NCBI GenBank assembly: GCA_028095005.1
Contig: CM051460.1
Coordinates: forward strand, 79,439,676-79,503,675
DNA: 64,000 nucleotides
Reading direction: 5' to 3'
Source: Rhynchospora pubera
Lineage: Eukaryota > Streptophyta > Magnoliopsida > Poales > Cyperaceae
Shown here piece by piece: positions 11,021-25,256 of this stretch. Positions within the stretch are counted from its first letter, which is position 1, and the number at the start of each line of letters is the position of its first letter. The notes under the pieces are model-generated. The model searched no databases. It saw only the letters and a list, made by a program, of their open reading frames with translations, and was not told where the DNA came from. The position numbers and the translations under genes are program-made.

Positions 11021-13766
11021 ATGGCTACGGCGAATCCGTTTGACATCCTTGGCGACGATGATAACGACGACCCATCTCAGTTGGTTGTGAAACATGAGAA
11101 GAAGATCCAGTCTAAGAAGGCCGCGCCTGCTCCGGCCGCTCCCACCACCTCCAAGTTCCCTTCCAAGCCCGCTCCTCCTACTCAGGCTGGTTGGTACCCT
11201 TTCTTTGAGGATTCCTTTTGTTATAGTTTATGTTTTTACTGTTTATGGTTTAATTAATGTTTGGTCAGTGTGTGATTTTTTGAATGATGCCAAATTTGGT
11301 GAAATATTGTGGGTTAATGTGGAAGATAGTAAAAATAATATTTGATGAGAGTATTTCTATGCCCTGTAAAACTTTTGTTGGTCCACTTTGGGGTAATTGT
11401 GATATTTTGAGGTTTCTATGGGTTATGTAGAAAAAACGAGACATAAATCATGCTTGTGTGCTTATTAATATGATAATCTTGTAACATATTTTAAATTAAA
11501 TTTATGGATTTTGTTGGAAGGTTTGAATCGACAATGTACTAACATACTATGTTACTCTCGTCTTATATTATCAAATACCAATTCATCTAGCTCAAGAGAC
11601 TCGTAGCAGCAATACTGGGCGTGGAGGTTTTGGGCATGGTGGGACTGGACGTGGTGCTGGTGGTGGCAGAGGTGGGTCAGGGCGGACCCGCGAGTTCAGG
11701 TCCGATAACACAAACGGGCTCACAGATCGTACTCCCACTATAGGCGGGGAAGAAGGCAGAGATGGAAACAAATCCTCTGAGGCGCCACATCATTCCTACA
11801 GAGGACCTCGCAGGGGAGGATACCAGGAAGAGGAGTATGGTCGGCCACCACGTAGAACATATGAGCGCCGTAGCGGTACTGGTCGTGGGAACGAGGTGCC
11901 ACGCCAGGGGTCTGGTCGTAGCAATTGGGGTTCTGTCTCTGATGAGCCAGTCTCACAGTTAAGACTTTTCCAATTATCTACGTCTGATATTGTCTTTGTT
12001 TGTACACATTCTTTACATTAAATGCTCTTTAATATAAAATTAACGGATTTTAGCTGATATTTATCTCATTTGCAAGTAATTTTTTCTCATGTTGCAATTA
12101 ATGTCATTGCAAATGAGAAACAAGTGTCAAATTATAATTTGTGGCCAAGTATAAATATACATCTTAATTATTGATGCATATTAACTGTAGCAAATGTGTG
12201 CCTCACAGTTTCACTCTAGTTTTGTCAGCCAACATCTAAAACATGTTTTATACTTCTATTTGTTTGTTTGTTGGGGAATATGATAATAGATGGAAATGAA
12301 ATTGTCAATATTTCTCGAGCTTTTCTTTTATTGGGCTTTCTATAATATGTTAGGTTATGGGTTTGGTATCAGTTATCGTTTTGAGTGATGCTAGTGTTAT
12401 CTTTTAGTAAAATAACATATGGAATGTTATTAAACATTATTTATGCAAAAAAATTGAAGATGATGCCTTCTGTACCTAACTTTTGTTAGTTAGTTGTTCT
12501 TCAAATATTTTTTTTTTGTCTAGAAGGATCTTATTTTTATGTTTCTGTTTATGTTTTCCCGTGTTGATTGTAGGGAACATGAAGAGAAGGTAAATAATGA
12601 ACAAAAGGTTTTTAGTACAGAGAAGCCAATTGACGAGACACCACATGCAGAACCAAAAGATAATAAGGATGAGGCCGGAGAGAAGGAAGAGGAGGAAGAC
12701 AAGGTATATTTTAATTATTTTCAAAACTTTTTACAATGATTCTTGTACATTTGCTGGTATTCTTTTTGGTATGTTTGTGCTGTCATGGCAGGTGCTACCA
12801 AATATCTTGTGTATTTTCTTTATTAAGAATTCAGTATGGTTCTGACACGTAAACATGTTATTTTAGCATCAGTGCTGTAGCCTTGATCTTTAATGCATAT
12901 ATATGCACATACATATTTTTGTCGTCTTTAAAAGGTTTATAGAAACAGAAGTGCTTAACTGATTACTGTAATTACTGAAACCACTTCTTCTTTTATTTAA
13001 GAAAAGTATGTCATATTATTTTTCTGAATAGCATTCGTGTGTTGTAATTTTATTTTAAGCAGGAAATGACACTGGAAGAATATGAGAAGATCCGGGAGGA
13101 AAGCAGGAAAGCTCTCCTTGCATTGAAGAAGACTGAGGAGAGGAAGGTAGAGATCGATAAAGATCTCCAGTCGATGCATGTTCTCTCCACCAAAAAGAGT
13201 ACAGAAGAGGTTTTTATTAAGTTGGTGAGGATCAATTATTAAGGAATTCCAACTTTTGGTTCACAACATGCTGTAACTTTTGCAATTTTTTTTATTAAGA
13301 TGCATCTTCATGCTTTAAATATGTTGTAACTGTTTGGAGATGCTAATTTTGTTTTTTGTTTATAATTCTGAATTATATCAGGGTTCTGCTAAGGACACTC
13401 AGAAGAAGAGAGATGCTGAAAGGGATGAGCGTGCCAAGAAGGTACCCCTCTACACACATACACTTGGATACACAGCCATACACTGAGCCACATGCACAGA
13501 CTTTTACACAGTTCATTTTTACATATATAAACTCAACTTTTACCTTTTATAATTTTTAATTCTCTCTTACTTGGTTTTAATTGTAGTCGTTGAGCATTAA
13601 TGAGTTCTTGAAGCCAGCTGAAAGTGAGAAGTACTACGGAGGTGGGGGTAGCCGTGGCCGTGGTAATCGGGGCCGCGGCCAATTTCGTGGTGGATATGGT
13701 GGGTCACGGGTGCAGCCTCCGGCCATTGAAGACCAACTGCAGTTTCCCAGTCTCGGTGGGAAGTGA
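11021..13766 (+). CDS. RGG-repeat RNA-binding protein (hyaluronan/mRNA-binding family)
   Basis: Six exons give 353 aa: 11021-11189, 11597-11957, 12574-12703, 13063-13224, 13382-13441 and 13587-13766, all with GT-AG introns and consistent phase. The N-terminus MATANPFDILGDDDNDDPSQ is the conserved plant Stm1/RGG start. Exon 2 is Gly/Arg-rich with FERRSGTGRG-like sequence (YERRSGTGRG). Exon 4 carries EMTLEEYEKIREESRKAL, the HABP4/SERBP1 core. The last exon has SINEFLKPAE, an RGRGNRGRG tract and the terminal QFPSLGGK. Family members such as Arabidopsis RGGA bind RNA or ribosomes and are linked to stress tolerance; here that role is inferred. Length matches the family (about 350-360 aa). No lesion was seen. 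The ATG is chosen for the conserved N-terminus. Confidence 0.93.
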
Positions 13767-15350
13767 AAAGAAATTGCAAATGGCTTTGTGCTGAATTTCG
13801 TCTTACCCGCTCTTTCTTGTTGGAGTTTTTATTTTCTTGTCTAAAAATGAGATGCTGAAACAAATAGTTTGCGCTTTGTCTGTGGGTGGCTCTGTATCAG
13901 GTGTCTTGTTTTTGTCATCAACTCTGTATATCTGAGCTTTCGTTCAATGGTTAGTTCCAATATTGTTCACTAGTTTTGCTCACTATCTGTTTTCGTTTTT
14001 AATTTTTAAATAGTATCTCAATTGAGATGCTACTCTATTTTGAAGGGTGGTAATCGCATGGCATTACGTTGCTCGAACCTACATGCTGCTATGGCAATTG
14101 TGCCTAGGCGCAGAAGAATGACTGAATGAACATATAGTTTACAATTTGATGTTTCGGGAATTATGTTGGCTGAGTTAGGTTAAAAACATGTGTTACGTAA
14201 ATTTGCGGAAAGACACTGAATTAAGGGAGTCGTGAATTTTTTTTTTTTTATGAATGAAACTTAGATCGACCGGATCTTATTTCTATTCTAAAGATTTCTC
14301 TAATCATCTAAGCGCGACTGGTTTTGTATTATTGTTGAGAAATATGATACAGCAGCAGATAACTAACCTCATTCGCTCGTATTAGATATTAGTGCGGTTA
14401 GCCGGTTAGAGACGATTGCAATGCAAGCCCACATATTTATTGAGTGAATTTTATTTATTTACTTTTGAATGAAAGGTGATATTTATAGGTGAATCGTGGA
14501 AAAATGTGAATAAGGACAGACCGTACAAATCAATTAGGAAATTGAAAACACACAAATTAAACAACAAATTGTGTCAAATTGAAAATATTTTGGGGCAAGC
14601 TGGAATTAAATTTGAGAATTGAGGTGGAGGGAGAGATAAGCAGCACTTAATGTTTTTTTTCACACACCACTAGCTTTCGAAAAAAAGGACAGTTCTTTAT
14701 CCTGCATTGGATCACTACGTAAATTATTAGGAAACATTTAAAATATGCACGCAAAAAATCTTAATGTTGTCGGAAGTCTTTCATATCTGAACAAAAACTT
14801 GGAAGGTCAGAAAGAAATGTTTAATCTGTAAATTATTCTTTCCTTTTAAAATATGGTAGTTCAAGTCAAGTCACCGTTTGCTATTAAGTATTAAACCATA
14901 AATTTCCAAGAATTTAAAAAAAAAATTATTCGCACTGAGAACGTGATTTAGAAAACCAATTGTGGAAACAGATGGGTATCGGGAATTCAAATATACTCGT
15001 TCTCCACTAGAACTAATTTTTACCGTCTTCCACATTAATTCACAAATTTTCCCCAAATTTGACATCATTCAAGATATCACACGCTCAGACTGAACATAAT
15101 TAAACCAGAACAATAGAACATAAACAATAAGAAAGAGAATCCTCAAAAGACTGAAAAAATTAAAATTAAGTTTACCGTTCACACAAATTTCTAAAATAAA
15201 TAAAAAAATTCAAATTTTAAAAATCGCTTGGATCGAATTCGGATCCAAGCCTGAATCGGATTGTGAGAATCCGATCCAAGCGCCAGCGCCCTTCTATGAT
15301 TCGCCTTTACTTTTTAATAGAAATAAGAAATGTTGAATGGTGGTGTTCCC
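13767..15350. other. 3' flank of the RGG gene and intergenic DNA
   Basis: The first 200-300 bp after the stop are probably 3' UTR (T-rich, with TGTTTTTG and TTTCGTTCAATGG stretches). The rest is AT-rich with no gene. Near 15227-15281 a GC-richer palindromic repeat (CGCTTGGATCG with CCGATCCAAGCG) recurs at 38349. Confidence 0.5.
15227..15281. repeat. GATCCAAGCG palindromic repeat, copy 1
   Basis: CGCTTGGATCGAATTCGGAT and GAGAATCCGATCCAAGCG form an imperfect inverted repeat. A similar one occurs at 38349-38425. It is short, non-coding and possibly the end of an unknown transposon family. Confidence 0.4.
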
Positions 15351-15648
15351 CAGGAATTATAAGTGTCATCGGCAAATATACCATTCCATCCATCGCTAAA
15401 TACAAAGTGAACATATACAGTAAATAAGGTGAACATATAGACGATCTAAGTGAACACTTACAAATAAATAAGTGTTGTCATCACTTGTTCAGAAGTTTAC
15501 ATGCATATTCAATTATTTTAATCAAACTTATTTGTTTGTAAGTGTTCACTTAGATCGTCTATATGTTCACTTTGTTTGTCGTATATGGTCACTTTATATT
15601 TAGCGATGGCAAAGATGACAAAACTGCAGATGACAGTAATCAATTTCC
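15351..15648 (+). mobile_element. MULE-like MITE family 1, copy B, 9-bp TSD
   Basis: This 298-bp copy is in the same orientation as copy A and starts CAGGAATTATAAGTGTCATC. GGTGTTCCC flanks it at 15342-15350 and 15649-15657. Together with the other two copies, each with a different 9-bp TSD, it fixes the element ends. Confidence 0.85.
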
Positions 15649-15734
15649 GGTGTTCCCAATTTACCCTTGCCCAAGATATGCAAGCTGGAATGCAGATATG
15701 AATCATAATTAGTCTACCCCTGATATATTCCCTC

Positions 15735-15855
15735 TGGGTGCGTTTGGATTGTTGGAAGAAAGAAGAAGAAGAAGGAAGAAGAAGAAAAAAAATTATAAAC
15801 AATTCAAACTCTTCACAAAGTTACACACTTTCCAATACTTCTTCCCTTCTAATAT
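15735..15855. mobile_element. Partial MITE of the GTTTGGAT family
   Basis: Left end GGGTGCGTTTGGATTG, then a purine-rich AGAAGAAGAAGG stretch, then the family core CAAACTCTTCACAAAGTTAC and ACACTTTCC. The right terminal repeat is lost, so the end is approximate. Confidence 0.5.
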
Positions 15856-16438
15856 GACAGCTTTCCTTTTTTTTGTTAAAACTGACATATGGTAACAATG
15901 TTGGTCTCGTATAATCATATTAATTAGATAATAACACTTTTTTCTGAATAATTAATTGTCACTCATTAGAAATTTTTCTTAATTTCCGATAATGGAAAGG
16001 AGAATTTCTTATTTGCAATTGTTATACACCATACTTTAATTTGTTTATATAATTTAATTAGATAACTTCTTTATTTTCTGTTATTTTGCACATTTTAGAT
16101 ATTTTCGCTCTAAAAAGTTTTTTTTTCATATTTCTAACTGAAATTGATTTTGAACGCTCCCCTCAAATAATGAAACAATGTCGTTAAATAAAATGCCAAC
16201 TGATATGAGAATAACTTGAAAGTTAATATCCAACCAATTGTCCAATCTATAAGGCCAAACGATGTTTATAAAAAAAATAAAAAATTTTATATTTTTTTAC
16301 TTATTTAGTTATTTTAAAAATAAAGCATTGCAAAATTGTTGAAATAACCGTTTTCAATGAATCCCAGCAGTCCAGCACCCATTTGAAAATAAAGTGCAGA
16401 GTTCCTTGCAATATTCCTTAAAATGAACCTTCGCATAG

Positions 16439-16577
16439 GCTCTGCTTGAATGTATTGAGAAGAAATAGGAAGAAGGAAAGAAAAAAAATTATAAACAATT
16501 CAAACTCTTTACAAAGTTACACACTTCTTAATATTTCTTCCCTTCTTTCCTTCTTCCCACACCTATCCAAACGGAAC
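16439..16577. mobile_element. MITE of the GTTTGGAT family, eroded left end
   Basis: The left end GCTCTGCTTGAATG is degraded. The core CAAACTCTTTACAAAGTTAC is present, and the right end TATCCAAACGGAACC is clear. Confidence 0.5.
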
Positions 16578-17344
16578 CAAGAGTCCAAGAGTTAATATTA
16601 GATCAATATCAAACGAATAGTTACACTGCTACAGAACCAACAACTATTGATGCTAATTTTTTTTTATGTTTGGTAAGCATTCTTTTAAGCTAAAAGCAAG
16701 TTGCACACACATTTCCTCACAATTTGAGTAGCAGAAACACAAACAAGCGACACGTTAGGCAACAACTGGCAACGAGTTCACATCTACAACGAACGAAAGC
16801 TGGAGTTCCTCGATCCAAAGACATAACATAACACAACGAAGCAACACAAAAGGTAAGATCATCAATCAGCAGAAGACCCACTAAAACTCTCCAGTTACTT
16901 ATCACAAGTCAACAAGTCCGAAGTTGCTACTCCCGTCCCGTCCCCGTCCCAGAAATTGTGAGGAATTGTACAAGGGTCGAACTAAGTTCCTATTCGCATG
17001 AACCGCTTCTACAATTCTCCCTCGGTCTCTCACCGAAAAGGCCAAAACCCCCAAATCAAAACCCTCCTTTCTCCACTCTCCTCTTCTCTTCTGCTGCTCC
17101 AGAAATTACATTTTCCGACGAAGCAGCTTCTCTTCTAGTCTTCTTTCTCCAATTAGTCTCCATTTATGAATTGAACACTCAACCATGTCTTCTTTTCTCG
17201 CCAAGAGAATATTATTATTCTCCCCCTCTTCTTCTCCCTTCCACCACCACCACCGTTTCCATCTGCCGGTGCTTCTGACCCCTCTCTTCTTCCGCCAGTC
17301 TCTTTCCACTCAAACTTACCAACCCAAGGAGCTGCCCTTCATTG

Positions 17345-19107
17345 TGTTAGAAAGTGTGTAATTTTCATTTATTTTGCTAATTACCAATTAATTAACCAAG
17401 CAAATCACACACAAAAGATCTAGTACACAAACTATTCAAACACATGAGAAAAATGGTTGGAAGTATACCTCTCTTGGTATCGCAACCAAGAGGCTCGTTC
17501 CAACGGTTTGGTGTCGGTGGCGTGCTCTCCAAGAACCTCCACGCCGTGCGCCTCGAGTCCACTAAGGAATTAACCACCTTCTCAAATCAATTATGCTAGT
17601 AATTGAGAGAAGTGTGTCTAATTCCAAAGCTTTCCCTCTTCAAGTTAATTCTCCAATTAATTTAGTGGAAAAGCTTGCTCAACACATGAGCTAGGTGGTG
17701 TGTGGAAGAGAGAAAGGGGAATAGAAAATTCTGAAATTTTCTTTCCCTCTTGTGAGGTGCGGCCAAAGAGAGAAGGAGAGAGAGAGGTGTGTGGAGGCTA
17801 GGGTTTGCTCCCAAAGAACACCCCTTTATATAGGCCACTCAACCTAGCTCTCATCCAAAAATACATGGACAAATTTGCCCCTTGCCCTAGCCGCACCTAC
17901 CTACCCCATATATGGGTTGGGCCTCAAGTTAAGTTGAGCCCAATACTCCTCCATTTAAATGCACCTTTCATTGGACATTAAATTAACCAATTAATTTAAA
18001 GCCCAATTAGCTCAAATAATTAAATGTGTTGATTATAATTAATTATTAACTATTTAATAATTAATATGGAATTAGTCAATGCATTAAATTATTTCTATAT
18101 GATCTATTTGACTTAATTAATCATAACGGTCCATAACGGCATACGATTAATTAATCAACTTATCATATTTTGCAAAATCAATTGTTGCAAATAAATAATT
18201 AATGCACGTGTGGTTAAACACCTTATTATGTGTGATCCTTTGAGGATTTATGCTATGTTAGACATGGAATTAAATCGTTATTTAATTCCAATAATCATAA
18301 GCGGTATCTAGCAACACGTTATGATTCCCAATTCGCATAAATAGTGTACAGCTACAAAATTTCAATCCTGCATAAGAGAATAAATGTATTTCCCTATTTT
18401 GATTCTTATGTCACACGATATCATCGTATAATCCAAGATAGGAATGTGTCATTCTTGCAGATTATACGTTTCTTGATCTAGAGATAATTGTATAAAGTTG
18501 CATGCAAACAATCTATCTCCATCAAGGGGCCCAAACAGATATCGTCACTCACTAATTGAATTAATGAGGGACATACGGTTTTCTTGATGATTAACTTTTC
18601 CCCGCACAATTCAAGAGAACATAAATAAAGTCCGTATAGCAGCCCTTATCGGGAATCAGCGGTAGACAGTATTTATTGAACCTATCCTCATGTGGAAAAG
18701 ATAAAAATCTCAAACTTAGAACCAAAATCACAACGAAATAAACAATGACACATAACACAATCCATATGTTTATTTCGATGGGTCAAGTCCTGTGCTATGT
18801 TCCATAACATACACATATGCAATTAAGTTGGTAACTCTTTACCTATGATTAGTAGAATTTAATCATCACTTAACTTGCATACTAATCTTATAAGATAATT
18901 AATGTTCCTTGTTAATTATCAAGGTTATGGACCGTTTAGATTTATTATTGTCATTCTAAAGAATGATCCACAAAGATCTACAATTCAGATCCTCAACCTG
19001 AATGATCTGTCAATAATAAACCTAGGAACAGATGATAAAATATCATCCAAAACATAAACTAATAATTAAGTCATTAAATTATTGACTTCTAGGACATAAC
19101 TCTAACA
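17345..19107 (-). repeat. Left LTR (3' LTR of the minus-strand element)
   Basis: 1763 bp, TGTTAGA to TCTAACA. It carries a 9-bp TGTCGGTGG segment near 17511 that the other LTR lacks. A TATA box (CTATATAAAGGGG on the minus strand, about 17823-17834) precedes a leader with CCCTAGCC. Confidence 0.92.
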
Positions 19108-19122
19108 ATCTCCCACTTGGCC
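19108..19122 (-). promoter_or_regulatory. Polypurine tract of the LTR element
   Basis: Read on the minus strand as AAGTGGGAGAT immediately before the 3' LTR. This is the expected plus-strand DNA primer for Copia elements. AGTGGGAGT-like copies recur inside the element near 21040, 21128 and 23210. Confidence 0.8.
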
Positions 19123-22100
19123 TAGAGTCAATCAGTAGTGACTTCTAGCCAACGAAGAATTGAGAACAATGTCATATATCTACATATATACATGTCTCGG
19201 ACCTCAAAATAAATAATACGCTTATAGCTAGTTACTCATACGTCCACCACGTATGGATGCATAACTGCATCTCGTATACTGCTCAAGGTAGAGGTCGTGC
19301 TAGAGTGTTCGCTGTGTTCGCGAACCTATCCAAAAAAATGTTCGACCATATATATATATATACTCCTATATATATTCTTGATCACCAACAAATGATATCA
19401 AGTGATATCGTTATAGATCATATTTGAATCTCCAATGTAACATTGGGTTCTTTAGGAGTAAGTTATAATTCGAGATGCTTAGAACCATAATAACTCAACT
19501 AAGAAATCGATCCGAAATAAACTTCTTTTATTGCTTCACAAGTTGCTATTTTGCTTTGGTGACGGAAACGGTTGTAATATTCCATTTAGAACACCTTCTA
19601 AACTTACAACACCACCTTTTAGCAAAATATTTATTTCAACTGTGATCATATCAATCTTTCGAAAAACTAGCATTAGTGTAATTAACTTACACGAGCTCTC
19701 TTTCATCTTAAGAGATGAAACATTATATCACTCTTTCTCATAAGGTACTCGAGGATATCCTTGACTATCGTCCTAATGTGTCTCTCTTGTATCCATTTGA
19801 CAACTGTTTGTCATATCCTTTGGATACTACACATCGGGGCATATGCATAAATATGACGTACACAATGAAACTCATAATGAAAGAATGCTTGAACTATTTC
19901 ATGCACTTTCTTGAATTGAGTTGCAATAGACCGAGTTAAAACACTCAAGTCATGCCATGTGACGTACAGTTAGACATCCTTTCTTGGAGTGTAACTTTCG
20001 TGTTTCTAGAACACTTCGTCAATATATGCATATTTGTTCAAACCTAACATCCATCATAATCTATCTTTATAGATTTTGTTTCCTAGGATTAGGTGATTTC
20101 GCCCAAGTTCTCATTTGAGAAAGTATTCTCCAAAGAGATCTTGACAATATTCATTTTCTTAATGTTATTCCCAATTAATGAATTGTTATCTTGAACAATA
20201 CAAGTAATACAATTATACTTCCACTGAATATTTTGTATATGCAAGATACTTTTGACGAAGTTCAACTCCTTGACTTTCTTGTCAAAACTTTTATTCCAAT
20301 CTCCACAACACTTGCTTTAATCCATTTATGGATCCTTGAAGCATGCGTATGTTTTTTAGCAATACATAAAACCTCGATTTGTGTCAAATGCACAACATCA
20401 TCCTTCATTCATACGAAGAAGGCGGTTTATGTGTTTTTCCATATATCAATATATATGAAATACAACTATTGCTAGAATGATCTTTATTGACTTTTACATA
20501 GCCACAAGCAAGAGGTTGTGCTTTGTACGTAGTCAACTAGTCATCGATTTAGACATAGCTACAAGCAAGAAGCCGCGCTTTGTACATAGTCGATTTGTTA
20601 TCCATGTCGATCTTTCCTTTTGAAGATCTAAAACGTTCTTGATGGATTGCTCCTTCATGAACATCAACCAAGGTCTATACCTTGTTGTTATACATGGATT
20701 TTATTTAAAGATCATATGAATTCAAACTATATATGTGGAATCGGATCGTTCCATCGTTTTTTCTTGTTTATCAACGGATTCTCATATGCTAAGTTTGAGA
20801 ATGTCGTGAAGCCAATGCACCAAACGGCTTAGGCAATCAACTCTCGTTGATCTTTTGTAGGATTGGTACTTGAGGTTCATGAACTTCTTCTACAACGATT
20901 TGTTGAACGAGTTCTTGACTCCTCATATATTCCATGAGTTTCTCGAACATCATCAACTCGTGAGATGGTTGAGTCCTCATTGGAAGGAGCGTATTTATTA
21001 AACTTCTTTCAAAACAAATTGTGAATGAAGTTTCGCTCAACTCCCACTAAGTACCATGTATGGAGTGACAAGTTTCCCATAAGAGTACTTCTTGTTGTGA
21101 TGCATAAACTATTTTAATGCTCACTTTACTCCCACTACTTCTTCTTGAGAATTTCAATTCATCAAGACTACATTATGATTAGCAACAACTACTTTGTTCT
21201 TATCATATTCGTGGAAGTAGTGCCTTTTAATATAAAGCATCCTACAAATATTAAATGTCTTATTTGGGTACAAGCTTATCAACGATCTTGAAATAAGCTT
21301 ATTAACACCAAATCTTAAGAAGCATTATACTTAGAGATCAAAATCTCGTAAGATATATTCCTCAATAGACTTCGATGGAACACCATTCAGTGTAAACAAT
21401 ATTGTCCTCAAACATAATTCCCTAATACGAATCGAATAAGTCCATTTGATTTATTACCGATCGAACTATACAAAATATTGTTCGATACCTCCATTCTTGG
21501 ACATATTATTCCTCATGGAGCGAGTTGTGAAACTACTTTCATACTCTTTAGATAATATTTCAAATCATATGACTTAACTACTTATTTATTTACCACAATT
21601 AATTGTAAGACTTCCATTTTTCTTGAACGGTCTTTTAAACTTCACTCTTGAACTCCTTTGAACTAGTCAAAAGGTTCATACTTATACTTTATCAAATAGA
21701 TATGTTAATATCTACAATGATCGTTGGTCAAGTAGTAAAGTATCAATAACCTTTCATTACACAAGTACTTATAGGTCTTTATACATCGATATGTATAAGT
21801 CCTAATTAGTTCACTTGTCCTTAAACCTTCATAGGTTAAAGGCGCTTTTGTCATTTAACAAACATGATTCGCATATCAATCGATTTGAAATCGAATTGAA
21901 CTTCGAGCTCTACGTTACGTAGACTCTCATAATGCGGTTTTTGTTTATGTATGTGACTAAGCGGTTATATATAACATGAAAGTCAAATACTTTATGTCAA
22001 GTCTTACGCATCCTATTTGTCATTCAAAACTTGTTTATCTATTTCAAGCAAATTCAATCAAGATGTATGAAATCATATAAACAAATTCATAATAAAAGAT

Positions 22101-25100
22101 CTTGTCTTTTACAAAACATAATCATCCATCATTGAATATGAAATGGAGATATTTTGAAAGGTTAGGATTAAGGTATACAACCTTCAATTCCTAAACAAAC
22201 TCTTAATAAAGATAACTCTACGTATTCAATAGTAATGACTTAAACGAATAAGTCATCTCCTATACGGATATTACTTTATATCTCTCGAACATTCTCTTAT
22301 TCTTCATTGCCAACACATTTCGTTAAATGCGAGCATATGAACTAGTATCAAGTTACTAGTGTGAATTAAAGATAGTGAGATAATTTGAACGACAAATACA
22401 CTTTAGGATTAGAATATTTCTAATCGTCACAATCATGGTATTTCGGACAACCTTTCAAATGCCTCCCATAAACGGCAAATGAAACATCTCATGTGACACA
22501 TGGTCATCAATGAGAGTCTCGAAATTTCAACTCATATATTGGTGAAATATTTCTTGAATACTTAATCAATCACCTTTTTGCATTAACAAGCGTGCGAAAA
22601 AGGTAACATTATATCCTTCATAATTCCAAAGAGATCGAATGACAATATCAACAATCCTTGATATCGGAGATTAATATCTCTAGTCATCAATTAGCTACTT
22701 CAATCTTTCGATTTGTAAGCTAATGAAACATTCATATAACTTCTTTTAAAAGAATAATCTCTTGGTCAACTCATATTCTTTATACTCAATCATAAATGAG
22801 GGAGTTAATATCTACTTTCTCCAAGAACACTTTCTTGAGTAAGCGAATGAGAGCGTACGAGTTAATTCTAGTCCATATGAATTCTCTAATTCAAAGGTCT
22901 AGAAATTTTGAATGAGGATACTAGCCATACGCTTTATTGAATAACTTTTCGCCAAAAGTTAATCAATCATCGCGATGCTACGTTCGGGTAGTTTGAGGAA
23001 AGTTTTGGGAATTGACATACTCAAGTTTCTCTTCACTAAGATCGTGTCTTAGGAATCGGTATTACTCTTTCAAGTAACTACCTTTTAGAAACGAGTTTGT
23101 TTATTTTCAAAGATTGATCACAACAAAATTAACAAATTAAACATCTATAACAAAATCAATTTACGGTCATTTTGTTTATGCAATTGTTTTATTTATAACA
23201 AATAAAACTCCCACTACAATTATTTAATGTCCCTAATGTAGTAGGTTTTCCAAGATCCCTATTTTCGTTGAGATGGTGCTAGCGTCGGCGTGACACAAAA
23301 AATAACTAGATATAGTAGGTTCTCCAACCAATCATTCCATATGATTCTTGGTTTGTGAAATATCACATGTACATCCACAAACTTTGCCCCGATGTCCAAT
23401 CCGATTAGAAAACATCGTTAAGTAACCTTTCTCTATTTGCTCCTAGTAAATCCGATTTACACCCCGACACGGATGATGGAACACGATGTCCCGCGTCGGC
23501 GAGAATGCATCAATGAACGATCATACACGTTAGAAGGGGATAGAGAGAAGGAGGGCGATTTAACTTAATCATGTTTTGTTTGGGACAATCAATTAAGTGA
23601 CACTTGTTTGGTGGTCATGTAAGCATACACCCATACCTAGCCTATGACAATTCATAGCAATCACAAGCAATCACATATTAAGCATCTCATAGTTGTGGGT
23701 TTGTATGACTCCCGCTTGCATTAGTTTCGCCACATCGTCCATGGAGCAAAACTAATCTAATCCTTGTCCCTCCCACAAAATTCTATAAGGATCTAAATCC
23801 TATAAAATAAAGGAACAAAATACATGTGAAAAATATCCTACTCCCATCCTAGTCTTAGGGGCATGCAAGCCTCACAAGTTACATAAAAAATTAATCAACG
23901 AATTAATTAATTAATGGCACCAAAGGCCGCATTACAAACATTCACACATGCATTCAATTTACAACCACAAGGCATTGAGTCTTGAGCCATACTAAACCCA
24001 CTATCCACCTACAAAACAAAGTTAGCACATACAAGCACTTTGTTTCCAATTAACGATTTTCAAGCATCTTTGCGTATCGTTTGCTATAAGTAAATTCCGT
24101 GTACAAATTCTCAATTTTAAACAACCAAACTTGTTTAAATTCATTTAGAAAGTTCTTTCAACATCCCATAACTGAAAGGAGATCAAACAAGGAGTTTTCT
24201 AATTAATTTCAACTAGTTTGAATACTTAGAAAAACAGTAATTTACCAAAAAACGTAACTAATGGAATCCAACAAAAACAACAGTTTTCGGTCTCCAAAAA
24301 TTCTCAAATAAATTACTTAAGCTCCTTATCATAATTGTGATTACCAGTAAAAATTTCAAAAAGAGATCTTAAACCATCTGGGAGAATCAAAAATGACAAA
24401 TCTCTTACAAGTGCACGAAACACCGTTATGAGATTTTCAGCTTATCCTCTCAACCATTTGGTCTGTTAGACCACCTTCTATCCAGTTTTTATATATACAA
24501 TATACATAGAAAAACTTGTTTAGACTACAGGCTATCCATTCATGAAAAGAAAACAACCAAGTTCAGTTCAATAATATTAAGTTACATGCTAAACAATCAA
24601 CAAATTCTGTACTGGAACAGACTGTCGATCGAAATGTTTTAACCTAGTTGAAGGTCCAAACTTCCACGAAAAATTATTAAAATAATTTTCCTGGAATCCT
24701 AACTCAAAATAGAACAACTCCATTTAAACAGAATTGTTAAAGGAGTTCTCAGTTGGTACAGTTTATTAGAACAATCGATTTGCTCAACAAACTGGATCTG
24801 ACAAGATCTTCCTTTTCATACTTGAAAACCCACAAATTAATCCGAGTCATGCAACAATTTATACATGCTCAGAAAGAGCTTCAAGTCCTCTTTATTTCTA
24901 GCCATAGAACACTGGTACTTATATTCAAAATATAAATCTTTCAAGCCATTCAAACAGGACAGTGCGAGCAGAAACTGGTTCTGCGCACTGTCGTCGTTTT
25001 ATTCACAATAAATTTATACTAATTCAGAAAAATGTTAATCTAACGCCAAAAAAATCACAATCCAAAGATCTACAACTTTCATATAGATGGAAAGATCTTC

Positions 25101-25243
25101 CAGAGAACATATCACATCCAAAAATGCGAAATAACACAGAAAATACCATTTCCAGACAGCAAACAAACGCATCATCTCTACTAATCCATTAATTAGCCAA
25201 TTTCTCTTAATTAAGTGTCAAAATAGCTTAAGTACGACCATGT
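19123..25243 (-). other. Interior of the LTR retrotransposon, no long ORF
   Basis: About 6.1 kb, AT-rich and broken by stops in all frames. I looked on the minus strand for the integrase HHCC and reverse-transcriptase YVDD signatures and saw none. A local direct repeat occurs near 20496-20590 (CATAGCCACAAGCAAGAGG and CATAGCTACAAGCAAGAAGC). The interior may be a large non-coding spacer as in LARD-like elements, or a heavily decayed pol. Confidence 0.6.
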
Positions 25244-25255
25244 GCTCTGATACCA
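25244..25255 (-). promoter_or_regulatory. Primer-binding site of the LTR element
   Basis: TGGTATCAGAGC on the minus strand, one base from the LTR. It is complementary to the 3' end of initiator methionine tRNA, the usual primer for plant Copia elements. Confidence 0.9.
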
Positions 25256-25256
25256 C

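Noticed and set aside
17185..17344. Short 5' mTERF piece as a functional mini-gene
   Set aside because: The frame runs into the LTR within a few codons and the rest of the protein is interrupted by stops.
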